DNA of 64,000 nucleotides from CAWFFV01 sp963814985 (GTDB lineage Bacteria > Chloroflexota > Ktedonobacteria > Ktedonobacterales > Ktedonobacteraceae): positions 213,940-277,939 of the forward strand of contig CAWFFV010000018.1 of the NCBI GenBank assembly GCA_963814985.1, in the 5' to 3' direction. The position numbers and the translations under genes were made by a program. Below, piece after piece: positions 8,334 to 16,731 of this stretch. Below the pieces are notes generated by a model. That model worked only from the letters and a program-made list of their open reading frames with translations, did no database searches and was not told the DNA's origin. The stretch's first letter is position 1. Every line of letters begins with the position of its first letter.

Positions 8334-9572
8334 TCACACAGATACACCGTAAACATGTTCTGCTATTCTTTCCACCGCACTCATCACATCTTTGAGCACT
8401 GGCTTCTGCTTAAAGTATAAGACTTCACTGGGAATATCCTGCAATGCCTCCGCGCTCAGGTTCACGCGCTCATACACCAGAAGCAGTAAAGAATGGCACT
8501 GAGCAGCACGAACTTTCTCAACCTTCCGGCGCAAATAGTCAGGATGCCAGAAGCCAACCAACTCTATCAGCACACGGTGTCCACGCTGTTTATGCGTCAA
8601 GGTGAAGTCCGGGATCATTACGGTTTCTCCCAATAGAAGGACTTCATCTTCTCTGGTCAGAACCCACTGCCCTCGTTTGTCACCAAATTTCTCCTCAAAC
8701 TCATGAGCAAAGTCTGACTCTAAACGGCTGTCAAACGGGCCACTTCGTCGAAAATGTGTAAGCAGGGGTAAGGTGTGATCAAGCCGGTAGGTGGTCATGA
8801 GTTGCGTTAGAGGAGAATACACTGTTGCAACCATATGCCAACGTTCACACAAGAGCAAGGCTGGCAAGAATGCTGCAAACTGTCTTCCGTAACGTATGGT
8901 TGTACTGACGAACGGCGAGATTGGGCCATCCAGATCAATAACATATCCATCTTGCAGGGGACGCGCCCAAAACATCAATTTAAAGAGTTTCAGGTACTTC
9001 CAGAGATCTTTGTAACCTCCATGCACTTCAATTTGCACATGATTAGCCCAATAGAGCACTGCACGTGCTAATTCCAGATTGTAGCGGGCAAGCAGTCCTT
9101 CTGGTGTCCACTCCGGTCCTACATCTGTAAGAAGATATGAGGTATGTCGATCCGCAAAAAGTGCTGCTTCGACTTGCTGTGAGGAGATGCTGAGTTCATC
9201 CGCTACACACTTTATGATGTCATCTCGTGTTTGTGGTTGAAACAACTGCGATGTCATACACACCGGACCATAAGAGAAGAGCCGCTCACGCAACATGCCA
9301 GGAGATATCCTGGTTGCTAGAGGAGTGAAAACTGCGGCATCAGTGAGCACTTTCGCCAACCCACGTACCACAATATAGTCAAGACGTTCGCCTTCATAGT
9401 TTTCCAGCGCTCTCTCCCAGTCTACTTGTGGTTGCCCTATGTGACTATGCAGCAAGGCAATCAGATCTGCTGCCGTTTGTTGCCAGAATGGATCATGAGT
9501 ATCCAGTACATCTATAAATAGCTCTGATCCTTTTTGCCGGATTCTTGGTTTAACAAGGTCAGCCGTCAACAT
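8334..9572 (-). CDS. Bax1-like nuclease (DUF790 family), XPB partner
   Basis: 412 aa. N-terminal region MLTADLVKPRIRQKGSELFI; the C-terminal third has PDFTLTHKQRGHRVLIELVGFWHPDYLRRKVEK, a restriction-nuclease-like core (D...E.VGFW...K) as in DUF790/Bax1. Archaeal Bax1 is a structure-specific endonuclease that binds XPB helicase in DNA repair. The ATG overlaps the stop of the XPB gene in ATGTTGA, so the two products are translationally coupled, which supports the pairing. Family assignment comes from motif and context recognition; length agrees with the family. Confidence 0.75.
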   Translation of the reverse strand: MLTADLVKPRIRQKGSELFIDVLDTHDPFWQQTAADLIALLHSHIGQPQVDWERALENYEGERLDYIVVRGLAKVLTDAAVFTPLATRISPGMLRERLFSYGPVCMTSQLFQPQTRDDIIKCVADELSISSQQVEAALFADRHTSYLLTDVGPEWTPEGLLARYNLELARAVLYWANHVQIEVHGGYKDLWKYLKLFKLMFWARPLQDGYVIDLDGPISPFVSTTIRYGRQFAAFLPALLLCERWHMVATVYSPLTQLMTTYRLDHTLPLLTHFRRSGPFDSRLESDFAHEFEEKFGDKRGQWVLTREDEVLLLGETVMIPDFTLTHKQRGHRVLIELVGFWHPDYLRRKVEKVRAAQCHSLLLLVYERVNLSAEALQDIPSEVLYFKQKPVLKDVMSAVERIAEHVYGVSV

Positions 9573-10936
9573 GAATGAGCCTCCTGGCGTCTATGCCGCC
9601 GTTGTACCTTGCCTTCTTCGATGGTCTTACGTGTGATGATTTCAACCAGGACGGCCTGACGATTTTCGACTTTACGTAATACTCGGCCCAGACGTTGAAT
9701 ATATTCACGTGCTCCAGATGTGCCTCCCAATACAATGGCAACTTTTGCCTCAGGCACATCAACTCCTTCATTGAGAACTCGTGATGTTGCGATCGTTCGA
9801 TAATGTCCCACCCGAAATCCGTCTAAAATGTGCTTACGTTCGGCTGCACTCGTTTCATGGGTGATCGCTGGAATGAGGTGACGAATGGCGATATCATAGG
9901 CCATCGTGTTGTATTCGGTGAAGATAAGAATGCGTTCTGTCGCGTATTCTTGTAAGAGTGCGTCGAGAATGGCAAATTTTCCTTCGGCATGAGCCAGGAG
10001 TTGCAGGAGACGTTGACGTGCGAGAAAGGCACGACGTGCCTGAGGATCAATCGTCGAGAGACGCATTAACTCCATTAACCATCTCGCACCATACCTCTGT
10101 TGTAATTTTCGTAAGCGAACGAAGCCGATATAAATAGCATAGTCGGTGTCATAGCGCTGGCGTTCATCTATTGAGAGGTCAATACGCAGACGTTGCGTAC
10201 GATAGTCAGCCAGTTGCTTTCCTACAAGTTCTTCGATCCGCTTAGTGTAGACGATAGGACCTATCAGCTCATCGATACGCCAGCGCTCATCTGTTTGTTC
10301 ATGGGCCTCTGGATACGTTGCGGTCAGTCCCAGTCGCAAAGGAGCAGGTGCCATGAGAGCGGTTTCTCCCCAACCTGGTGCGGGCAGGTGATGGACTTCG
10401 TCAAAAATGACGAGCTTGAAGGTGTTACCATACTCCGCCATCAAATCACCTGCTGAGTGATAGGTAGTGACGGTGAGTGGTTGAATGTTCTTCTCACCAC
10501 CATAATAGACTCCTACCTCCAGAGCAAATGCATTTACCAACCGCGCATACCATTGATGAAGTAGATCAATGGTTGGTACAACCACTACCGCTGAGCGTTT
10601 CATGCGACTGATGGCCTGGATAGCTACGAACGTTTTGCCAGCACCAGTCGGAAGGACAATACTTCCGCACTGCCCTGCTTGCTCCCAGGCTGTAATTGCC
10701 TCGATTTGATAGTCATGTGGTTCTTGTTCCCCATGTATCACGAGGTTCAGTGGCTTCCAGCGTGGAACCATGTTACGAATATGCTGTTGATCCAGGTAAG
10801 GCAATATTGACCTGTAATGGTAACCCTCGCATCGCCACCGTCCTTTGATAAATTGAAACGGGGCAGGAACCTGCTCACGTTCGTCAATGTCTCGTAGGAC
10901 GAGTGTACCACCTTGAAAGATGAGTGATGTGTTCAT
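9566..10936 (-). CDS. XPB-type DNA helicase (superfamily 2)
   Basis: 456 aa. The N-terminal ~75 residues resemble the XPB damage-recognition region. Helicase motifs follow: HDYQIEAI, Walker A PTGAGKT (about residue 100), DEVHH (motif II), GLTAT (III), then IFTEYNT (IV), NEGVDVPEA (V) and QRLGRVLRK (VI). DERWRIDELIGPIVY corresponds to the region after motif III where XPB carries its RED element. XPB unwinds DNA around damage and works with the downstream Bax1 nuclease. First gene of the two-gene operon; a TATTAT hexamer 6 bases before the ATG suggests a leaderless message. Confidence 0.85.
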   Translation of the reverse strand: MNTSLIFQGGTLVLRDIDEREQVPAPFQFIKGRWRCEGYHYRSILPYLDQQHIRNMVPRWKPLNLVIHGEQEPHDYQIEAITAWEQAGQCGSIVLPTGAGKTFVAIQAISRMKRSAVVVVPTIDLLHQWYARLVNAFALEVGVYYGGEKNIQPLTVTTYHSAGDLMAEYGNTFKLVIFDEVHHLPAPGWGETALMAPAPLRLGLTATYPEAHEQTDERWRIDELIGPIVYTKRIEELVGKQLADYRTQRLRIDLSIDERQRYDTDYAIYIGFVRLRKLQQRYGARWLMELMRLSTIDPQARRAFLARQRLLQLLAHAEGKFAILDALLQEYATERILIFTEYNTMAYDIAIRHLIPAITHETSAAERKHILDGFRVGHYRTIATSRVLNEGVDVPEAKVAIVLGGTSGAREYIQRLGRVLRKVENRQAVLVEIITRKTIEEGKVQRRHRRQEAHSC

Positions 10937-10942
10937 TCTTGT

Positions 10943-10948
10943 ATAATA
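10943..10948 (-). promoter_or_regulatory. -10 element for a leaderless XPB transcript
   Basis: TATTAT on the minus strand lies 6 bases upstream of the XPB ATG at 10936, leaving no room for a ribosome binding site. No clear -35 hexamer is seen. Confidence 0.3.
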
Positions 10949-11004
10949 TCAAAGTTTTGTTTTCCTGGCTATATTGTGGTTTCCCCGGCTCCCCACCCAT
11001 CATG

Positions 11005-11010
11005 TATAAT
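11005..11010 (+). promoter_or_regulatory. -10 element of the alcohol dehydrogenase gene
   Basis: Consensus TATAAT 37 bases before the ATG at 11047, in a 110-bp region shared with the divergent XPB operon. The -35 region is poor. Confidence 0.45.
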
Positions 11011-11046
11011 ATTCTGTAAGATTAGAACAAAGACAGAGGTGTGTTT

Positions 11047-12123
11047 ATGCTTGCAGCAATGTTTTATGGACCACTAGACTTACGTATGGAACAGCGTCCT
11101 GTTCCTCAACCAGGAGCAGGAGAAGTTCTTCTACAAGTAGCTGCCGCCACTACCTGTGGTACGGATCTCAAAACATTTCGTCGGGGACATCCTTTGCTCT
11201 TTCGCCATACACCAGCGGGCTTTGGTCATGAAGTTTCTGGTGTGGTAGCTGCCACTGGCACAGGTGTCACACAGTGTGGCGAAGGTGATAGCGTTGTCGT
11301 AGCAAACTCTGCACCCTGTCTTCAGTGCTTCTACTGCCGTCGTGGAAGATATAGTCTGTGTGAAGATCTCTTATTTCTCAATGGAGCCTACGCCGAATAT
11401 TTGCTCGTTCCTGAACGCATTGTGCGCGAGAATCTGTACAAGCTTCCTTCGGAAACCTCATTTGTTGCCGCTGCCTTGACAGAACCACTGGCCTGTGCCC
11501 TACATGGCGTTGATGCCAGTGAGATCACCAGAGATGATACCGTTGTTATTTTAGGTTCTGGCCCACTGGGATTACTGCTCACCGCACTGGCTAAACTACG
11601 AGGCGCACGAGTTATCCTGACGGGACATGGCAGAGAGCGTCTCACATTGGGATATCATTTCGGAGCAGATATTGTTATAGATGTAAGCACAATACCTTTG
11701 CAAGAGCAATTCATGGCTATACGAAAAGAAACAGAGGCACAACGAGGAGCCGATGTCGTCATCGAAGCAATTGGCGTACCGGAAACATGGACTCTTGCGG
11801 CCACGTTGACCCGGCCAGGTGGTCTGGTTAATTTTTTTGGAGGATGTTCTTCAGGAACGCAAGTGACATTGGAAACCCGACCTCTCCACTATGGTGAACT
11901 GACTATCAAAGGTGTCTTTCACCACACACCAGCTTATTTTGCCCAGGCACTCGAACTCATTACTGGTCATCATGTGGATGTCGAGGCATTGATTACGGCC
12001 CGTGCTCCACTTGCCTCCACACTCGAAGTTCTTGACCGCTTACTGCACAAGCAAGGGGTCAAGTATGCGCTGATCCCTCCGGCCTTTGAGCTATCTCATG
12101 GGCCTGCAATAACCCCTGTGTGA
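11047..12123 (+). CDS. Zinc-dependent medium-chain alcohol dehydrogenase
   Basis: About 358 aa MDR-family oxidoreductase. Catalytic zinc ligands are visible as TTCGTDLKTF (Cys) and GFGHEVSG (His-Glu). The structural zinc lobe is CLQCFYCRRGRYSLC with four cysteines. The Rossmann dinucleotide loop VVILGSGPLGLLL sits near residue 170. These enzymes oxidise polyols or alcohols with NAD(P); the substrate is unknown. ATG 11047 is preferred because AGAGG lies 7 bases upstream. The last ~14 residues extend past the usual family end and are encoded over the 3' end of the convergent TetR gene (65-bp overlap). Confidence 0.9.
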   Translation: MLAAMFYGPLDLRMEQRPVPQPGAGEVLLQVAAATTCGTDLKTFRRGHPLLFRHTPAGFGHEVSGVVAATGTGVTQCGEGDSVVVANSAPCLQCFYCRRGRYSLCEDLLFLNGAYAEYLLVPERIVRENLYKLPSETSFVAAALTEPLACALHGVDASEITRDDTVVILGSGPLGLLLTALAKLRGARVILTGHGRERLTLGYHFGADIVIDVSTIPLQEQFMAIRKETEAQRGADVVIEAIGVPETWTLAATLTRPGGLVNFFGGCSSGTQVTLETRPLHYGELTIKGVFHHTPAYFAQALELITGHHVDVEALITARAPLASTLEVLDRLLHKQGVKYALIPPAFELSHGPAITPV

Positions 12124-12679
12124 TCATTTGGCGATAGATCTCAATGACTTGCTGTACGCTGAGTCTCCCATCTGGACGCAGCCATGTGGAAACCTCCGTA
12201 CACATGGCAATGATTGCATATGATACCACTTTCACATCGCACTGACGAAAAACCTCACGCTCCATACCATCTTTGAGGAGTTCCTGGAAGAGTTTTTCAT
12301 ATCTATCGCGTAAAGAAAGGATGTACGAGCGCTTCTCACCTTCAAGTGCTCGAATCTCTGTATCAATGATAAAAAACTCGTCTTTGTAGCTTGTATGTAA
12401 ACGAATGTGACTGGCGATAGCTTCATGCAGACACTGCAAAGGCTCATCATAGTCATGTAGAATGTGTTCCAGTCGGCTGTTCAAGTGGTGCATATAGGTT
12501 TCCATAATCTCGATCAGCAACGCTTGTTTGTTGGGATAGTGGTGATAAATGCTTGCTGCCTGTATACCTGCTATTCTGGCAATATCGCGCAGTGGGGCAG
12601 CATGATAGCCGTACTCTGCAAACAACTGTACGGCGGCAGCCAGGATACGCTCTCGCATTGAACGACCGTTGGGTTGCAT
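12059..12679 (-). CDS. TetR/AcrR family transcriptional regulator
   Basis: 206 aa. The N-terminal HTH is clear: RERILAAAVQLFAEYGYHAAPLRDIARIAGIQAASIYHHYPNKQ with the family YHHYPNK ending. The C-terminal ligand domain is all-helical; LVR-type fatty-acid or steroid regulators such as KstR2 look similar in outline, but no ligand can be assigned. It converges on the alcohol dehydrogenase gene and overlaps it by 65 bp, so the two transcripts are antisense at their 3' ends. Confidence 0.9.
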   Translation of the reverse strand: MQPNGRSMRERILAAAVQLFAEYGYHAAPLRDIARIAGIQAASIYHHYPNKQALLIEIMETYMHHLNSRLEHILHDYDEPLQCLHEAIASHIRLHTSYKDEFFIIDTEIRALEGEKRSYILSLRDRYEKLFQELLKDGMEREVFRQCDVKVVSYAIIAMCTEVSTWLRPDGRLSVQQVIEIYRQMITQGLLQAHEIAQRPEGSAHT

Positions 12680-12962
12680 ATCTGTTTCCCCATTTTTTTG
12701 GTAGTGCTGTCATTGTAGCAGAAAATTGAAGAAATTAACAATAAGCTTCTCTTGAGTCCGAACGCCGTCTGCTGTCCCACTCTTGATTGGTACCCTCCAG
12801 AAGTGGCCTGAAACCTCGATAAATGTTCTTCGTATATAATATGCAAGAGCCCAGTTATTGGCTTCTCTGTTAACGCTTGATACTGGTAATAAAGTCAAAA
12901 ATGATGCTTACTTTGAGCTTGACATCTTTCGATCTTACATGCGAAAAAGAAGAGGAAAACCT

Positions 12963-13226
12963 ATGCAAGAACAGGGATATGAAAGCTTTTCATCTGAGTC
13001 TGAGACAGACTATGCCTGGCCGGTAGCGCGAGACACCTGGAACGAAGGTGAGAAATTACGGTCAGAGCCGAGGCGCAAGAAAAGCGTGGGGAAGCTATCA
13101 CCTCTTGCGATAATGATTATCGCGATAATCGTGATAGCAGTACTCTTTTTTGCTGGTGCTCTCATGTTTATGCTTACAGCGCATAGCATGGTGGAACCAG
13201 CAATACATGTAGTACCAAAACCATAA
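12963..13226 (+). CDS. Small single-pass membrane protein
   Basis: 87 aa from ATG 12963, chosen because GAGGAAAACCT precedes it. About 45 polar, acidic then basic residues precede one strong membrane helix (LAIMIIAIIVIAVLFFAGAL) and a short external tail. No domain recognised. The type A repeat A3 begins 4 bases after the stop codon. Confidence 0.5.
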   Translation: MQEQGYESFSSESETDYAWPVARDTWNEGEKLRSEPRRKKSVGKLSPLAIMIIAIIVIAVLFFAGALMFMLTAHSMVEPAIHVVPKP

Positions 13227-13229
13227 ATT

Positions 13230-13370
13230 GTAACTACTCAGGTCTCCTCGCCACCTGCGGGTGGCTCACTCTCATTTTATTGCCGGTGGCGGAGTTTGCG
13301 GCGCAAACTCCGCCACCGGCAATAAAACAGTCAGCGAAGCGCCTGAGGCGCTGAGGAATCAGGAAAGAGG
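13230..13370 (-). repeat. Type A cloverleaf repeat, copy A3
   Basis: Terminal GTAACTACTCAGGT at the left, hairpin CCACCTGCGGGTGG, a central palindrome with perfect 26-base arms around TTGCGGCGCAA, and hairpin GCGCC-TGA-GGCGC. The right terminal repeat is degraded. An 11-bp direct repeat GCAATACATGT lies at 13200-13210 and 13370-13380. Confidence 0.85.
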
Positions 13371-13396
13371 CAATACATGTTTAACCAGGAATTGCG

Positions 13397-14188
13397 ATGA
13401 ACGATCTTGATCAGCAGCACGACGAGTTTGCAAACGATGAGTCAATCCAGATCACCAACTTGACCTCTAAGGGAGCATATCAGAGAAGTCACACGACAAA
13501 AATCGCGGCTTGCTTGTATCAGCGCGTTACAACACCCAGGGGAAGATATGGCCTCTCTGGTCTACTTTTTCTCACGCTGCTCGGCCTCATCTTTCTACAA
13601 TTTCCTAGATCCGCATCAGCCATCCCTCAGAAGTACGCTCTGAGCCGTGCCGAACCTTCTCCCACCATGAGTACCCCGCTTCCCTCAGCATTGTTGGTGT
13701 TGCAACGGCGCTCTCTTCATCTTCCCACTGTGACATCACATGCTCCCTGTCCAACCACACCGGAACAGAGAGTAAATTCTCAGGTCGGTATTGTACAGGG
13801 AGTCGGCCCGGCGTATGCTACCATCGGGGCTGAGACCATCGTATCACCGGCAATTTTCTACTACGCAGATGCGCAGTACTTTGAGAATGGAATAGACAAT
13901 CAAGGATGGGGCGGCCAAAAAGTGCTCTGGTTCGTCAATCCGCACTATCAAGGGTTTGTGCTGGTGCGCGGGCATCAGCTAGATGGCCCACACCCAATCT
14001 ACTTCGATATGCCGAGTCAGCCACTCACTCAGCAATTAGTGATTGATACGACTCTGCTTGCGGATGCTTCTCCGTGGCCGAATTTCGGCTCATATACTCG
14101 CCTACAGGCCCCTGGCTGTTATGCTTACCAGGTCGATGGTGCCAACTTCAGCTACCTGATCGTCTTCCAGGCCGTCGTACGAAATTGA
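13397..14188 (+). CDS. Membrane-anchored secreted protein, unknown
   Basis: 263 aa. Polar N-terminus of about 50 residues, then a membrane helix (YGLSGLLFLTLLGLIFLQF) acting as an anchor or signal. The remaining ~190 residues are external, rich in Pro, Tyr and Trp, with ENGIDNQGWGGQKVLWFV, a beta-rich look, and one cysteine pair (Cys at PCPTTP and GCYAYQV). No enzyme motif recognised. The 3' end overlaps the convergent small membrane gene by 41 bp. Confidence 0.55.
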   Translation: MNDLDQQHDEFANDESIQITNLTSKGAYQRSHTTKIAACLYQRVTTPRGRYGLSGLLFLTLLGLIFLQFPRSASAIPQKYALSRAEPSPTMSTPLPSALLVLQRRSLHLPTVTSHAPCPTTPEQRVNSQVGIVQGVGPAYATIGAETIVSPAIFYYADAQYFENGIDNQGWGGQKVLWFVNPHYQGFVLVRGHQLDGPHPIYFDMPSQPLTQQLVIDTTLLADASPWPNFGSYTRLQAPGCYAYQVDGANFSYLIVFQAVVRN

Positions 14189-14432
14189 TGGTCCCCCTGG
14201 CTAGAAAGGGCAGCAACACAACACTTATCACCGCAATCCAGAGCGCCATTGCAGTAGCAAAGTATCTACCCAGGAGGAGTACACCCAGCCCGCCTCCACA
14301 CAACGCCATGATTCCTCCCACGCCAGGCATCCACCACCATCGCCACGAAACAGGCCGTAGCCGGGCAGCACGAGCCATGAGACCTATGAGCAAACCCATC
14401 AGCAACCAGAGCAAGGAGAGATAGAACATCAT
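14148..14432 (-). CDS. Small multi-pass membrane protein
   Basis: 94 aa with three hydrophobic segments (MFYLSLLWLLMGLLIGLMA, PGVGGIMALCGGGLGVLLLG, MALWIAVISVVLLPFLA). The glycine-rich middle segment recalls GlsB/YeaQ (transglycosylase-associated) proteins, but no specific motif proves it. It starts 5 bases after the hydrolase stop, so it is probably the second gene of that operon. Its 3' end overlaps the convergent 13397-14188 gene. Confidence 0.5.
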   Translation of the reverse strand: MMFYLSLLWLLMGLLIGLMARAARLRPVSWRWWWMPGVGGIMALCGGGLGVLLLGRYFATAMALWIAVISVVLLPFLARGTINFVRRPGRRSGS

Positions 14433-14437
14433 AAATC

Positions 14438-15671
14438 TTAGCCTTTCTGAGAACCGATGAACAACATTGCACTTAAAATGGTAAAGAGATGTGAGCCATC
14501 AATTAATAGTTGGTTTGTGTCAAGATGTGAGCGAACTTGCACATGATCAAAGATACCAAACTCGACGTGCTGGTATGGATGGTTGATACGTGCAAGTGCA
14601 GCAGCAAAGTCTCTTGACTCGGTAAACGGGATGGACGTGTCGTTACGATCGTGTAGCAAGAAAATGGGAGCACGAATTTGGTCAACGACTCTGCTGGGAG
14701 AGAGTTCTTCGAGTTGGGCCTGGATAGGGGCGGAGAGTGCTTCGATATTCGCCTCTACCCGATCAGGCTCATCACCTTTCAATAAATGGTAGGCAGCTTG
14801 CCCAGTGGGGGAGAAGTGAGCAAGATCAGATGCCGTCAGATCTGCACCTCCAGGAGCGAGAGCCTGCCTTATCTTTTCTTTCTCAGTCTGTACGAGTGTT
14901 TTTGTGATTACATTGGTCAATACTTGAATAGGTACTGCCGTAGGTTGCCAGGGGCTTATGGTTCCATCAACGTTCAAAGCGCGACGACCAAAGGCACGTA
15001 AAACATTTTTTGTATTGAAATAACCACCAAAATTGGTCACATAAGCAACGTCATTGCGAATACGTGGGTCGGCTGGCTGCGAAACAAGCTATCGGGACAC
15101 CAGCACTAAATGCAATGATTCCAATGCGATTCCCTTGCATCTCTGGTAAGTGAGCAAGTGTCTGGAAAGCCTGCACTGCGGCAGCGCTATCTTGCGCTGA
15201 AATATCGTAGTTCATCAATGTCGGTGTTGTCATATCCATGACGATGAGACCTGTACGGGCAAGCGATTGCGAAAGGTTGATAAGTTGTGGCACTGTACGA
15301 TTATCGCCAGCCCCTGGAATAATCAGCACTCCACTGCGCGCACCTGAGATAAGTGGCGCGGGAGCCGCTGGTGCATAGATATCCAGGTAGACAGTCCCAC
15401 TAAGTGAGGGCACTGTCATTGAGGTATGACGGATGGGTTCACCGCTCAATGTCAATGGTGCCGGTTCCGAAGCCGTAATCAGCGCCGGCAATAGCAATGC
15501 TGAACGTGCAGCAGCACGTCCCCATGGTACGACTGAAAGAAAAATGCCTGCGATAAACAGGAGAATGAGGAGTACGCGCATAATAATACTGATTATATTT
15601 CCTGGACGTCTGGATGTGGTTTTACTTACAGGTGTTCCTCGATTTGTGATCTGATTTTCCTGTTCTGGCAT
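14438..15671 (-). pseudogene. Alpha/beta hydrolase with N-terminal membrane anchor, frameshifted
   Basis: The N-terminal fragment (15051-15671) has a membrane helix (IIMRVLLILLFIAGIFLSVV), IIPGAGDNR and the nucleophile elbow FSAGVPIACFAAS. The C-terminal fragment (from about 15066 down to 14438) continues with ADPRIRNDVAYVTNFGG and contains APIFLLHDRNDTSIPF (acid residue) and FDHVQVR (candidate His). The break is a tandem GGCT duplication at 15071-15078; removing 4 bp gives one ~411-aa protein. Such proteins are dienelactone-hydrolase-like serine hydrolases acting outside the membrane. Substrate unknown. Confidence 0.75.
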
Positions 15672-15810
15672 TTTCTGTTCTCCTGCTCATCAAAGCCATG
15701 CGCAAGAAGAGATAATGTTGTCTTCTTGTAGCTCCCTTGCACTCTTTACGCTTATCTTCCTAGAAGTATAAAGCTATGCTCTTCAAATGAGAAGTGTCAT
15801 TTGTCCCATT

Positions 15811-16094
15811 GTAACTACTCAGCCCCCTGTTTCAGATTTCTCAGCGCCTATGACGCTTCACCGGTTATTTCATGAGTCATCCCGGTAACTATTCAGGTCC
15901 CTTTTTCCTGATTCCTCAGCGCCACAGGCGCTTCGCAAGTTGTTTTATGTGGGTTGCGGTGTTTGCGGCGCAAACACCGCAACCCACATAAAACAAGAGC
16001 GAGCCACCGCAGGTGGTAAGGGTACCTGAATAGTTACCGGGATGACTCATGGAGGGCGCGCCACCGCAGGTGGTGAGCAGACCTGAGTAGTCAT
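15811..16094 (+). repeat. Type A repeat, outer copy A4 with nested insert
   Basis: Left end GTAACTACTCAGCC with hairpin GCGCCTATGACGC; right end CCACCGCAGGTGG then ACCTGAGTAGTCAT. The central palindrome is replaced by a complete second element (15871-16051). This is one type A copy nested exactly where the central arm should be. Confidence 0.8.
15871..16051 (+). repeat. Composite repeat: A5 with extended CATGAGTCATCCCG ends
   Basis: Copy A5 (15884-16037, ends GTAACTATTCAGGT and ACCTGAATAGTTAC, 28-base perfect central arms) is wrapped by an extra inverted repeat CATGAGTCATCCCG. Nearly the same composite occurs in opposite orientation at 30836-31016, so this extended form moved or duplicated as a unit. 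Confidence 0.85.
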
Positions 16095-16178
16095 TAAAAC
16101 ATTTATATACGAGGGGAAAATGAGTAAAAGAGGGATTATAGTAGTTTATTGGAGCAGTTCTTCAGAATGTACCAGAAC

Positions 16179-16213
16179 ATCAGCCTTCGGCACAGAGAAA
16201 ACCGAAGGCTGAT
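16179..16213. terminator. Strong hairpin after the 101-aa gene
   Basis: ATCAGCCTTCGG pairs with CCGAAGGCTGAT (12 bp) just beyond the stop of the minus-strand gene 16219-16524. No clear U-tract. Confidence 0.6.
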
Positions 16214-16218
16214 ACCTC

Positions 16219-16524
16219 TTAATGTGCCTCTTGTTTTTGACGCCATTGTTCGTAGTCTACGAACGTACCTCCATCCACAACAAATAAACAGGGAAGAGTG
16301 ACAACATTATCTTCGCTATCTCTCTTCACCTTTAAACGGTAAATTGCCAGGTCACTATCGCGTTTTCCTGTATATCCTATCCTCCGGGCAACTCCGCATA
16401 TCCGTTCTGGTGCATTTGCCAGAGCAATCATTACTCTTCCTAAAGAATGCTTTGTTGTGATCTGGGTAATAGCCACTGCTGGTACATATTTTTGTTGTGT
16501 TAATGTCTCTTCAGTTTGATCCAT
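16219..16524 (-). CDS. Conserved-looking small soluble protein, unknown
   Basis: 101 aa, ATG preceded by a very strong site (GGAGGGAGG). Mixed alpha/beta composition with motifs TTKHSLGRVMIALANAPERI, RDSDLAIYRLKVKRD and TLPCLFVVDGGTFVDYEQW. No membrane segment or recognised domain. It is followed by a 12-bp hairpin terminator, which with the strong start site argues for a real, well-expressed single gene. Confidence 0.5.
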   Translation of the reverse strand: MDQTEETLTQQKYVPAVAITQITTKHSLGRVMIALANAPERICGVARRIGYTGKRDSDLAIYRLKVKRDSEDNVVTLPCLFVVDGGTFVDYEQWRQKQEAH

Positions 16525-16731
16525 TGTACCTCCCTCCTACAAAAGTTCCTGGAAATTTCATGACCTTCCAATGCTACAACTAATACGAAAGAGCTAAGCA
16601 AATGGTGACAACCTTAGCTTATGTCAGGTGCGGGACATTAGAAGAGATAAGTCACTTTTTGGAAGAGGAGAAATTTCAAATGAACTCATCACTGGTATAT
16701 AATGAAGATGTAGCATAAGTTTGAAAGGTGC

